Shown here: positions 1 through 5,789 of the stretch, piece by piece
Layout of the letters: each line of letters starts with the position of its first letter
Position numbering within the stretch: position 1 is the first letter of the stretch
NCBI GenBank assembly: GCA_947565255.1
Contig: CANOFI010000136.1
Location: 1 to 6,671, forward strand
Source of the DNA: an uncultured Lachnospiraceae bacterium
GTDB taxonomy: Bacteria > Bacillota > Clostridia > Lachnospirales > Lachnospiraceae
Reading direction: 5' to 3'
DNA length: 6,671 nucleotides
Made by a program: the position numbers and the translations under genes
The notes under the pieces: generated by a model
Seen by the model: the letters and a program-made list of their open reading frames with translations, nothing else
Told to the model about the DNA's origin: nothing
The model's database searches: none

Positions 1-1302
1 AACGCTGCCAAGAAAAATACTTTTTGATTCATTGTAGCGGTCCGCCCGCTCCTTCGATTCTCTCAGCCGTTCAATTTCCTGCAAAAGCTTGTCATGCTCC
101 TGCAAAAGCTCTTTTGTCTTTTCGTCATTCTCCTGCATGCGGCTGTCAAGTCCCGCCCGGTAATCCTTCACTACCTTTGAAATATTGATTGTACCCAGAA
201 ACAGCATCAGCACCATCAGCCCATACTGGCTGTACCAGATTTTCCCATGCAGCCGGGTGAGCAAATCCGTAATGAGCAGGGCCCCCTGCACAACCATCAG
301 AAGAAGCATCATCACATGGACATCCTCCTGCTTCTTTTCATAGAAAATATGCACATTTAATCCAAAAAGATACAAATATAATGCCGCCGACATCCAGAAA
401 AATACCGGCCGGTACTGATAATAATCCACAATATTCCATATCTGAAGTACAAATGCAACGCCAAAGCTTATGGTAAATACTCCCGCACAAATATGAAGCT
501 GTCTTTTTTTCCGTTCAAAAATCGTATCCGACAAATACAAAAGAAACGGAATCAGGCACAAAAACAGCAGGGTATACGCGGCAATGTAGTACACACTGGA
601 ATTTCCATAAAAAATCTGAACCAGTTCCGTAGAAATAATCAGATTGCCCGCTAACAGCACACAAGACATGCCCAACTGGAACATTCCTGTATTTTTCAGC
701 TTCAAATGTCCCATGGCAAAATGATACAGCATAAACAAAAGACCAAATAACAGCAAAACAACGCCGCAGAGCAGGCCAAACCATTCCTCCTGCATAAACC
801 GCAGAATACAGGAAGACTTGGCTCCGTACAGGACTTCACCCACACTGCCGCCCAAATTCCGAAACGGCGACGTCAGGACAATTTCTAACTGTCCCTTTTC
901 TATCTGTGCTGGAATCTGCACATAATGCCAGAGACTCCCCGGTGACTTCCCAAACGCCTGCTGGTTGTTTAATCCGAATTCATACAGCTTCTGTCCATCC
1001 AGCCGCACAAGCACGCTCTGATTCGATGTGTGGAAAGCAAGTGTCTGTCCGGCCTGCTCTCCATCGATGGTATTCGACAAAATAATCTCATCATTCGCCT
1101 CTGCCGTCACACGGTTCGGCAGCGTAAGCTCCTTTGTACTGCCGTCAGGAAACGTAATTTTCCATCCATCCGGCGCTGCAATCTGCGAATTGCTGATTGT
1201 ACGGTTATCCGTCTTAAAGGAAAAGACTGTGAAAATAATTGTTCCAGCTGCCAATAGCAGAAACACATAAAATATTACCTGAACCTTAAAAATCTTTTTC
1301 AT
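1..1302 (-). CDS. 7TM sensor protein, probable sensor histidine kinase, 3' end outside window
   Basis: Start ATG at 1302 follows an AGAGGAAG ribosome binding site; 434 codons stay open to base 1, so the C-terminus is missing. Seen: TM1 about residues 8-29, an extracytoplasmic domain about 30-170, then seven more hydrophobic segments (about 173-195, 206-226, 237-257, 268-288, 299-320, 328-347, 356-378), then a charged heptad-like coiled coil about 380-425. The extracellular part carries LVRLDGQKLYEFG and FGKSPGSLWHYVQIP, typical of the jelly-roll sensor domain of 7TMR-DISM-like receptors in Clostridia. The last residues, NESKSIFLGSV, match the lead-in to a HisKA H-box (usual form KSxFLAxxSHEIRTP), so the phosphorylated His would fall two residues beyond the edge. 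Inferred: membrane-bound histidine kinase or hybrid kinase; ligand unknown. A GGDEF output is the main alternative. It lies 20 nt downstream of the metY stop with no terminator seen, so it is probably co-transcribed. Confidence 0.8.
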   Translation of the reverse strand, partial: MKKIFKVQVIFYVFLLLAAGTIIFTVFSFKTDNRTISNSQIAAPDGWKITFPDGSTKELTLPNRVTAEANDEIILSNTIDGEQAGQTLAFHTSNQSVLVRLDGQKLYEFGLNNQQAFGKSPGSLWHYVQIPAQIEKGQLEIVLTSPFRNLGGSVGEVLYGAKSSCILRFMQEEWFGLLCGVVLLLFGLLFMLYHFAMGHLKLKNTGMFQLGMSCVLLAGNLIISTELVQIFYGNSSVYYIAAYTLLFLCLIPFLLYLSDTIFERKKRQLHICAGVFTISFGVAFVLQIWNIVDYYQYRPVFFWMSAALYLYLFGLNVHIFYEKKQEDVHVMMLLLMVVQGALLITDLLTRLHGKIWYSQYGLMVLMLFLGTINISKVVKDYRAGLDSRMQENDEKTKELLQEHDKLLQEIERLRESKERADRYNESKSIFLGSV

Positions 1303-1322
1303 AGTCTTCCTCTCTCACCCAT

Positions 1323-2603
1323 CTACACAGCAGCTAATGCCTGCTCCAAATCTGCAATAATATCCTCTGCGCTCTCGATGCCCACCGACAGCCGAATCAA
1401 ATCCGGCGCCACCCCGGCCTGCAGCAGCTGTTCATCTGTCATCTGGCGGTGTGTATGGCTCGCAGGATGCAGGACACATGTTCTGGCATCGGCAACATGG
1501 GTCACAATCGCAATCATTTTCAATTCATCCATAAAGGATACGGAAGTTTCCCTTCCGCCCTTCAAACCAAAGGAAATCACGCCGCATGTCCCGCCCGGCA
1601 TATACTTTTGGGCCCGCTCATAGTATGGATTTCCCTTCAGACCGGCATAATTCACCCAGGCAACCTTTTCATGCCCTTCTAAATACTGTGCCGCCTTCAG
1701 TGCATTTTCACAATGCCGCGGCACTCTCAAATGCAGCGTTTCCAGTCCGAGATTTAACAAAAAACAGTTCATCGGAGACGGGATTGCCCCCAAATCTCTC
1801 ATAAGCTGTGACGTTGCCTTGGTAATGTAGGCCAGTTTTCCAAACCGTTCCGTATAGACAATCCCATGATAAGACTCATCCGGTGTTGTCAGCCCCGGAA
1901 ACTTCTGTGCGCATGCCGTCCAGTCAAACCTGCCGCTGTCCACAATACAGCCGCCCACAGCTACTGCATGCCCGTCCATATATTTTGTCGTAGAATGAGT
2001 CACAATATCCGCACCCCACTCAAACGGCCGGCAATTAATCGGCGTTGCAAATGTATTATCCACAATGAGCGGCACCTGGTGTGCATGCGCTGCCTTCGCA
2101 AACTTTTCAAAATCCAGAACCACATTGGCCGGATTCGCAATTGTCTCTCCGAACAGGAGTTTGGTATTTTCCTGAAATGCCGCATCCAGCTCTTCCGAAG
2201 AACAGTCCGGGTCCACAAACGTACAGGAAATGCCCAGCTTTTTCAGTGTCACGCCAAACAGATTAAACGTCCCGCCATATACAGCCGAGGAACATATAAT
2301 ATGGTCCCCCGCACCGCAGATATTCGTCACGGCAAAAAAGTTCGCTGCCTGCCCGGACGACGTTAAAATTGCCGCAACCCCGCCCTCCAGCTCTGCAATT
2401 TTGGCTGCAACCGCTTCATTGGTCGGATTCTGCAGCCGGGTGTAAAAAAAGCCTTCCTCCTCCAAATCAAACAATCTGCCCATCTGGTCGCTCGTATCGT
2501 ACTTAAATGTAGTGCTCTGGTAAATCGGAAGCACCCGCGGCTCCCCCTTTGACGGTGTCCATCCTGCCTGTATGCAGACCGTATCCAAATTCCTTTTTTT
2601 CAT
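1323..2603 (-). CDS. metY: O-acetylhomoserine aminocarboxypropyltransferase (sulfhydrylase), MetY type
   Basis: Cytoplasmic PLP enzyme of the Cys/Met metabolism family (fold type I). The family joins O-acetylhomoserine with sulfide to give homocysteine, or with methanethiol to give methionine, releasing acetate. Seen in the 426-aa product: YTRLQNPT at 54-61 (the Tyr and Arg that bind the PLP phosphate of the partner subunit), SSGQAA 82-87, VYGG 108-111, VDNTFATP 181-188 with Asp182 for the pyridine nitrogen, HSTTKY 203-208 with Lys207 as Schiff-base lysine, and RLSVGIE 404-410 with the substrate-carboxylate Arg404. The length equals the usual ~425-430 aa of MetY and exceeds the ~395 aa of MetB/MetC/MGL, which favours MetY. 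The start ATG at 2603 has AAGGGAG 7 nt upstream, overlapping the stop of the preceding unknown gene 12 nt away, so expression is probably coupled to that gene. No frameshift or missing catalytic residue. A methionine gamma-lyase side activity cannot be excluded. Confidence 0.93.
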   Translation of the reverse strand: MKKRNLDTVCIQAGWTPSKGEPRVLPIYQSTTFKYDTSDQMGRLFDLEEEGFFYTRLQNPTNEAVAAKIAELEGGVAAILTSSGQAANFFAVTNICGAGDHIICSSAVYGGTFNLFGVTLKKLGISCTFVDPDCSSEELDAAFQENTKLLFGETIANPANVVLDFEKFAKAAHAHQVPLIVDNTFATPINCRPFEWGADIVTHSTTKYMDGHAVAVGGCIVDSGRFDWTACAQKFPGLTTPDESYHGIVYTERFGKLAYITKATSQLMRDLGAIPSPMNCFLLNLGLETLHLRVPRHCENALKAAQYLEGHEKVAWVNYAGLKGNPYYERAQKYMPGGTCGVISFGLKGGRETSVSFMDELKMIAIVTHVADARTCVLHPASHTHRQMTDEQLLQAGVAPDLIRLSVGIESAEDIIADLEQALAAV

Positions 2604-2610
2604 TGTTTTT

Positions 2611-2618
2611 CTCCCTTA
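2611..2618 (-). promoter_or_regulatory. metY ribosome binding site overlapping upstream stop codon
   Basis: AAGGGAG (2617 to 2611) precedes the metY ATG by 7 nt and shares bases with the TAA stop (2618-2616) of the unknown gene. Ribosomes ending on the upstream gene arrive directly at the metY start, which implies translational coupling. The miaA/ynbB junction is built almost identically (CATATAAGG followed by AG or GAG). Confidence 0.8.
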
Positions 2619-3734
2619 TATGTTAATTTCATCTACTTTTAGCTTTTCAATGGCAAACTGCCCGCACAAATTAATCTGATGCTCCGACTGCTCCTCATCG
2701 GGACGTGCGTTCTCCGACAGCGCAACCCATTTCATCAGAAAGGTATACTGGTATCTCACACGCTTATCCTCCGTATGGGATGATACCTGCAGCGTAATTA
2801 AGAAACGGTTGGCATCCTGCTGTGTTCTGGCATCCCGGAAGGCAATCCATGCTGCATCCGTATCATCAAATTCCACCGCGTCAAACAGAACAAATATATC
2901 TTCTCCCGTTCCCGGTGCAATGCTGATTCCGCGGGACTGTTCTGCTTTGGAAGAAAACATCTTATAAAAATAATAGCCATTCGCCTGCTCATTTAAACGG
3001 GCGGCATTAATTTCAATGGAATGAATCCGAATCTTTTTCACTTCCTCGGATGTCCCGTTAAACAGCTGCAGCTTCATATACATCTCATCTTCAATCCGCT
3101 CGTCGCAGAAATCAAAGCACCGCTTATAATCGCGAATCATGCTGTCAAGATGCTCCATCTCAATCGGTTTGTCCTTTTTAACCGTCACCTTAGGCAGAGA
3201 AGCCGATGCAAACTTCTGATGAATCATCTGTGTCTGCTCCTTTGTCATTTCCACAGTCTGCCAGCTCTGGTCCACAACATTCTTTACACTGCCAATCTGC
3301 TGCTGTATCACACCGAGCGCAAGCAGGTCACACTCTCCCAAAAACCTGTCATATGCCAGATTTAACGATAATATATAGTTTGTAAAGGCCTGCTTGTATT
3401 CCACCTTATTAACTGTGGTCCGCTGCTCCTCTTTCTCCATCAGCCAGTTGTCTGAAGACGCATTATCCTTCCCCTGGTTATCCTCCTTATAGTATCGCTC
3501 AAATAAGGTTTCCACATCGTCTGCATTGACAATCGGACGCTGAAAGCAGTGATAAATGATATTTCCATTCTCATCCTTTACAAATTTCTCTTCCATCAGC
3601 AGGAGCTTGTCAATCTCTTCCCTCGTCCATTGTTTTTCAAAAAATTCTTTCATTTTATGCAGAATTTCCACCCGGAACAATTCAGTCATCCCGTTAACAA
3701 ATTTTTGTCCCACCTGTCTTACCATTTGTTCCAT
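2616..3734 (-). CDS. Unrecognised soluble protein, first gene of metY operon
   Basis: I do not recognise this 372-aa protein. The gene is convincing: ATG at 3734 with a perfect AAGGAGG 8 nt upstream, a strong promoter further upstream, and tight linkage to metY. There is no signal peptide and no membrane segment, so it should be cytoplasmic. About residues 1-60 are charged and probably helical (many Lys, Glu, Phe); 61-110 are polar with a likely disordered stretch near 84-105; 111-175 look helical and Gln-rich; 180-230 are helical with a DYKRCFDFCDERIEDE segment; 232-365 alternate hydrophobic and polar residues as in a beta-rich domain (KIRIHSIEI, EDIFVLFDAVEF, RFLITLQVSSH, RYQYTFLMKWVAL). 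The C-terminal half thus resembles a beta-sandwich, but no catalytic, nucleotide-binding or DNA-binding motif is visible. The four cysteines among residues 60-210 (62, 135, 206, 210) form no clear metal motif. Position suggests a link to sulfur amino acid metabolism or to the downstream sensor, but that is inference. Confidence 0.85.
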   Translation of the reverse strand: MEQMVRQVGQKFVNGMTELFRVEILHKMKEFFEKQWTREEIDKLLLMEEKFVKDENGNIIYHCFQRPIVNADDVETLFERYYKEDNQGKDNASSDNWLMEKEEQRTTVNKVEYKQAFTNYILSLNLAYDRFLGECDLLALGVIQQQIGSVKNVVDQSWQTVEMTKEQTQMIHQKFASASLPKVTVKKDKPIEMEHLDSMIRDYKRCFDFCDERIEDEMYMKLQLFNGTSEEVKKIRIHSIEINAARLNEQANGYYFYKMFSSKAEQSRGISIAPGTGEDIFVLFDAVEFDDTDAAWIAFRDARTQQDANRFLITLQVSSHTEDKRVRYQYTFLMKWVALSENARPDEEQSEHQINLCGQFAIEKLKVDEINI

Positions 3735-3742
3735 AGACGATC

Positions 3743-3749
3743 CCTCCTT
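3743..3749 (-). promoter_or_regulatory. Strong ribosome binding site fixing the start of the unknown gene
   Basis: AAGGAGG lies 8 nt before the ATG at 3734. The alternative Met at codon 4 would be 17 nt away, so the first Met is the better start. Confidence 0.85.
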
Positions 3750-3755
3750 GCATAT

Positions 3756-3837
3756 GTAATATTTTAAGCATTTGCAAAAGTCTTATTTCACTATCAGAGT
3801 CCGGAACGCGACTTTTGCAATCACCAGGTAATATTTT
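3756..3837. repeat. Inverted-repeat element flanked by 10-bp direct repeats
   Basis: GTAATATTTT occurs at 3756-3765 and again, same orientation, at 3828-3837. Between them sits a perfect 11-bp inverted repeat, TTGCAAAAGTC (3772-3782) and GACTTTTGCAA (3810-3820), around a 27-nt loop. The inverted repeats stop 6 and 7 nt short of the direct repeats. The layout (direct repeat, palindromic core, direct repeat) is that of a small non-autonomous palindromic or MITE-like element with a target-site duplication. Removing the core and one direct repeat would leave a shorter leader between promoter and ribosome binding site. AT-richness makes a chance direct repeat possible. Confidence 0.5.
3772..3820 (-). 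promoter_or_regulatory. Leader hairpin, 11-bp stem
   Basis: In the transcript from the 3867-3895 promoter this would form an 11-bp stem 22 nt upstream of the AAGGAGG site. No U-run follows, so it is not an intrinsic terminator. Part of the downstream arm's GACT sequence is repeated as AGTC/GACT inside the structure (3798-3801 with 3810-3813), so a smaller competing hairpin is possible. It may be mRNA-stabilising, a protein site, or just the body of an inserted repeat. Confidence 0.5.
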
Positions 3838-3866
3838 TATAAATAGTTTTTTTCGTCTCATTTTTT

Positions 3867-3895
3867 ATTATATCATTTTTTTTTCCTTTTGTCAC
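3867..3895 (-). promoter_or_regulatory. Sigma-A promoter with extended -10
   Basis: On the minus strand: -35 GTGACA (3895-3890), exactly 17 nt spacer, then TATAAT (3872-3867) preceded by TG one base away, giving an extended -10 TGATATAAT. Start of transcription is expected near 3858-3860, giving a leader of about 125 nt for the unknown gene. No other convincing promoter precedes metY or the sensor gene, so this probably drives all three. Confidence 0.75.
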
Positions 3896-3912
3896 CTTTA
3901 AACTGCACTATC

Positions 3913-3969
3913 TTACACATATTTTTTTAATTTTGCTCCAGAACGCGTTTGAACATTCATTTCTGCCAT
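3913..3969 (-). CDS. Possible 18-codon small ORF (tentative)
   Basis: ATG at 3969 is preceded by an AGGGGGGA purine run about 7 nt upstream and encodes MAEMNVQTRSGAKLKKYV before TAA, ending just upstream of the -35 box of the next gene. The same frame is open upstream to a TAA at 4062-4060, so it could instead be the tail of a decayed gene. The peptide is basic and Lys-rich at its end. I recognise no family. Low confidence; a chance ORF is quite possible. Confidence 0.2.
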   Translation of the reverse strand: MAEMNVQTRSGAKLKKYV

Positions 3970-3984
3970 CTGTACATCCCCCCT

Positions 3985-4026
3985 CGGGACGATATCAGGG
4001 CAGCTTCCAAACCTGCAAAAGTCCCG
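3985..4026. repeat. 6-bp inverted repeat in GC-rich island, with inner stem
   Basis: CGGGAC (3985-3990) and GTCCCG (4021-4026) are perfect inverted copies around a 30-nt loop, which itself contains GCAG (4000-4003) opposite CTGC (4013-4016). The result is a two-tier stem either strand could form. The loop and right arm contain TGCAAAAGTC (4014-4023), a third copy of the arm of the leader repeat. Function unknown: an old structured RNA, a decayed repeat, or chance. Confidence 0.35.
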
Positions 4027-4098
4027 CAAGTCGGCAAAACCGGGCCTGTGAGACTCTTCTTAATTGTTTTGTGGAGTTTTATTTTTCTTTATTATTTT

Positions 4099-4464
4099 TT
4101 ATTTGTTTCTTTCTTTAATTCTGACAAAAATATTCTGAAGCACGGTAAGGAAACAGAGCAGGATGGCCGTAAGAATATTCGGCCATGAGCCTGCAAGCTG
4201 TCCGTTCGTCTGGACAATACTGGAAATCGTGCCATTAATCAAAACGCCAAAGAAAAATCCTATCACATTTCCGACGCCTCCGGTTAGGAGCGTACCTCCG
4301 ATAACTGCCGAAGCAATCGCATCCATCTCCATGCCGGTCACCTGCGAAACACTTCCCTGCATGGTATTTAAACAATAGCAGATTCCGCCGAGCAGCATAC
4401 AGTCAAGAACCACCAGCGAGCCAACAGAAATATTTTTACTAAAAATTAATATCTGTATAAACAT
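4099..4464 (-). pseudogene. 5'-truncated sugar ABC transporter permease remnant (YjfF/RbsC family)
   Basis: The 121-aa frame matches only the C-terminal third of BPD_transp_2 family permeases, which carry sugars such as ribose, galactose or galactofuranose across the membrane with a binding protein and an ATPase. Seen: the family signature MEMDAIASAVIGGTLLTGGVG at about 45-65, followed by NVIGFFFGVLINGTISSI and a final hydrophobic helix at about 97-114. Complete members have roughly 320-340 aa, so about 210-220 N-terminal residues, including most membrane helices, are missing. The DNA where they should be is instead the end of ynbB, 30 nt away. A TAA stop directly precedes the ATG at 4464 and no ribosome binding site exists, so I take it as non-functional. 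Neither ATPase nor binding protein is present. The remaining sequence is free of stops and well conserved, suggesting recent loss. A regulatory small membrane protein is a remote alternative. Confidence 0.85.
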
Positions 4465-4476
4465 TTAGTAAAAATA
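4431..4476. repeat. 13-bp AT-rich inverted repeat between ynbB and permease remnant
   Basis: TATTTTTACTAAA (4431-4443) and its perfect complement TTTAGTAAAAATA (4464-4476) enclose a 20-nt loop. It lies 18 nt beyond the ynbB stop and spans the first codons of the permease remnant. Read on the minus strand it could be a weak transcript end for miaA-ynbB, but the stem has a single G-C pair and only a short U-run follows. It may mark the rearrangement that removed the permease 5' end. Confidence 0.5.
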
Positions 4477-4494
4477 AATATTTTATGTCAACCA

Positions 4495-5775
4495 TTATAA
4501 CGTTACCAGTCCGGCTTCTTTCATTTTCTGAAGGGACTTCAAAATGCCGAATTTGCCATGCGGCCACGTAAGACCGCCCTGAAAATATACGGAATACGGC
4601 GGCTTGATGGGACCGTCGGCAGAAAGCTCAATGGATGAGCCCTGCACAAATGCACCCGCTGCCATAATGACGTCGCTGTCATACCCCGGCATCGCCCACG
4701 GCTCTGGAACGACAAAGCTGTCCACCGGCGCCGCCGCCTGAATTCCCCGACAAAAAGCAATCACACCCTCAGGCTTATGGAAAGTCACCGCCTGAATAAT
4801 GTCGTGGCGGCTTTCGGAGCCGTCAGGCAGTACGTCAAAACCAAGCCTTTCATATATATTGGCTGCAAAAACTGCACTTTTCAGTGCACTTCCAACGACA
4901 GCAGGAGCCTGAAAAAACCCCTGGAAAAAGGACTGCATCACGCCGAGCGTGGCACCTACCTCTTTCCCAAGCCCGGGCGTAGAAAGCCGGTAAGCTGCCT
5001 GCTCAATACACGCTTCGGTTCCGGCAATATATCCCCCGACAGGCGCAAGCCCCCCGCCCGGATTTTTAATCAGGGAGCCGACCACCATATCCGCGCCGAC
5101 ATCCGAAGGCTCGATTCGCTCCACAAATTCCCCGTAGCAGTTATCAACCATACAGATTACTTCCGGCTTAATCTTCTTAACAAATGCAATCAGCTCCCGT
5201 ATTCTGTCAACAGACAATGTCGGTCTTGTCTGATACCCCTTTGAACGCTGGATGGTAATAACTTTTGTCCTTTCATTGACGGCCTCTTTTATTTTATCGT
5301 ACGCAAAACTGCCATCCTCTTCCAGATCCACCTGACGGTATGTAACTCCATATTCCGCAAGAGAACCCATGGAAGGCCGGATTCCAATTACCTCCTCCAA
5401 TGTGTCATACGGCTTGCCCACGGGCGAGAGCAGCTCGTCCCCCGGCCTTAAATTTGCAGAAAGTGCAACCCCCAGCGCGTGGGTGCCGCACGTAATCTGC
5501 GGGCGGACCAGCGCTGCCTGTGTGTGAAACGTATCCGCATATACACGCTCCAGCGTTTCCCTGCCCAAATCATTATACCCGTACCCGCTTGTCGCCGCAA
5601 AATGCACGTCGCTGACTTTATTTTTCTGCATGGCCTGCAAAACCTTTAACTGGTTATATTCCACCGTCTCGTCAATCACCGCAAAACGCTTCTTCAGCGA
5701 TTGTTCTATTTCCTGTCCAAACAACAGTACGTCGCTGTCAATTCCTAATTCCCGATACAATTGTTCCGTTTTCAT
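4495..5775 (-). CDS. ynbB: Methionine gamma-lyase / aluminium-resistance family PLP enzyme, YnbB type
   Basis: 426-aa cytoplasmic fold-type-I PLP enzyme of the family named after B. subtilis YnbB (COG4100, often annotated as aluminium resistance or methionine gamma-lyase family). Its true substrate is not firmly established; a C-S lyase activity is assumed from relatives. Seen: GYGYNDLGRETLERVYAD at 64-81, the cofactor region ITCGTHALGVAL 94-105, VDNCYGEF 210-217 with the PLP-nitrogen Asp211, and GSLIKNPGGGLAPVGGYIAG 233-252 with Lys237 as the probable Schiff-base lysine. C-terminal PPYSVYFQGGLTWPHGKFG 392-410 is also family-typical. Length is normal and there is no damage. The ATG at 5775 has AAGGAG 7 nt upstream, overlapping the miaA stop. 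A YnbB gene near miaA is a recurring arrangement in Firmicutes (in B. subtilis with hfq and hflX between). It is only distantly related to the MetY downstream, so it is not a duplicate of it. Confidence 0.92.
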   Translation of the reverse strand: MKTEQLYRELGIDSDVLLFGQEIEQSLKKRFAVIDETVEYNQLKVLQAMQKNKVSDVHFAATSGYGYNDLGRETLERVYADTFHTQAALVRPQITCGTHALGVALSANLRPGDELLSPVGKPYDTLEEVIGIRPSMGSLAEYGVTYRQVDLEEDGSFAYDKIKEAVNERTKVITIQRSKGYQTRPTLSVDRIRELIAFVKKIKPEVICMVDNCYGEFVERIEPSDVGADMVVGSLIKNPGGGLAPVGGYIAGTEACIEQAAYRLSTPGLGKEVGATLGVMQSFFQGFFQAPAVVGSALKSAVFAANIYERLGFDVLPDGSESRHDIIQAVTFHKPEGVIAFCRGIQAAAPVDSFVVPEPWAMPGYDSDVIMAAGAFVQGSSIELSADGPIKPPYSVYFQGGLTWPHGKFGILKSLQKMKEAGLVTL

Positions 5776-5782
5776 CCTTTTA

Positions 5783-5789
5783 CTCCTTA
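5783..5789 (-). promoter_or_regulatory. ynbB ribosome binding site overlapping miaA stop
   Basis: AAGGAG (5788-5783) shares bases with the miaA TAA stop (5789-5787) and lies 7 nt before the ynbB ATG. Indicates an operon with coupled translation. Confidence 0.8.

Larger units (their letters stand above)
3735..4098. other. Intergenic region of about 360 nt without a convincing gene
   Basis: It holds, right to left: a T-rich block on the plus strand (4060-4098), a GC-richer island (about 3936-4056), a second T-rich block (3841-3935) containing the promoter, and the repeat element in the leader. No clear intrinsic terminator is visible for the upstream genes. Plus-strand open frames around 3933-4188 are low-complexity, run antisense over the permease remnant and lack ribosome binding sites, so I do not accept them. 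Confidence 0.7.

Noticed and set aside
515..784. 89-codon minus-strand frame inside the sensor gene
   Set aside because: Out-of-frame shadow of the sensor's membrane segment; the main frame is open through 434 codons with sensible topology.
1866..2366. 166-codon plus-strand open frame
   Set aside because: Antisense to metY, rich in Arg/His/Cys as expected from a shadow frame, no ribosome binding site; metY has all catalytic motifs.
3021..3365. 114-codon plus-strand open frame
   Set aside because: Antisense to the 372-aa gene, composition of a shadow frame, no ribosome binding site.
3772..3820. Leader hairpin as intrinsic terminator or attenuator
   Set aside because: No U-run follows the stem, so a Rho-independent terminator is not supported; kept only as an unexplained hairpin.
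4021..4056. Possible terminator CCCG...CGGG followed by ACTTTT on the minus strand after the permease remnant
   Set aside because: Only 4 bp of stem with a long loop and a short U-run; too weak to report.
3933..4188. Two overlapping plus-strand frames in the intergenic region
   Set aside because: Low-complexity Phe/Leu-rich tails come from T-rich DNA, no ribosome binding site, one runs antisense into the permease remnant.
4463..4491. Perfect TTGACA (-35-like, minus strand, 4491-4486) just after the ynbB stop
   Set aside because: At 16-18 nt spacing the best -10 is only CTAAAT or similar, and it would drive only the permease remnant.
4777..5244. 155-codon plus-strand open frame
   Set aside because: Antisense to the intact ynbB gene, no domain and no start signal.
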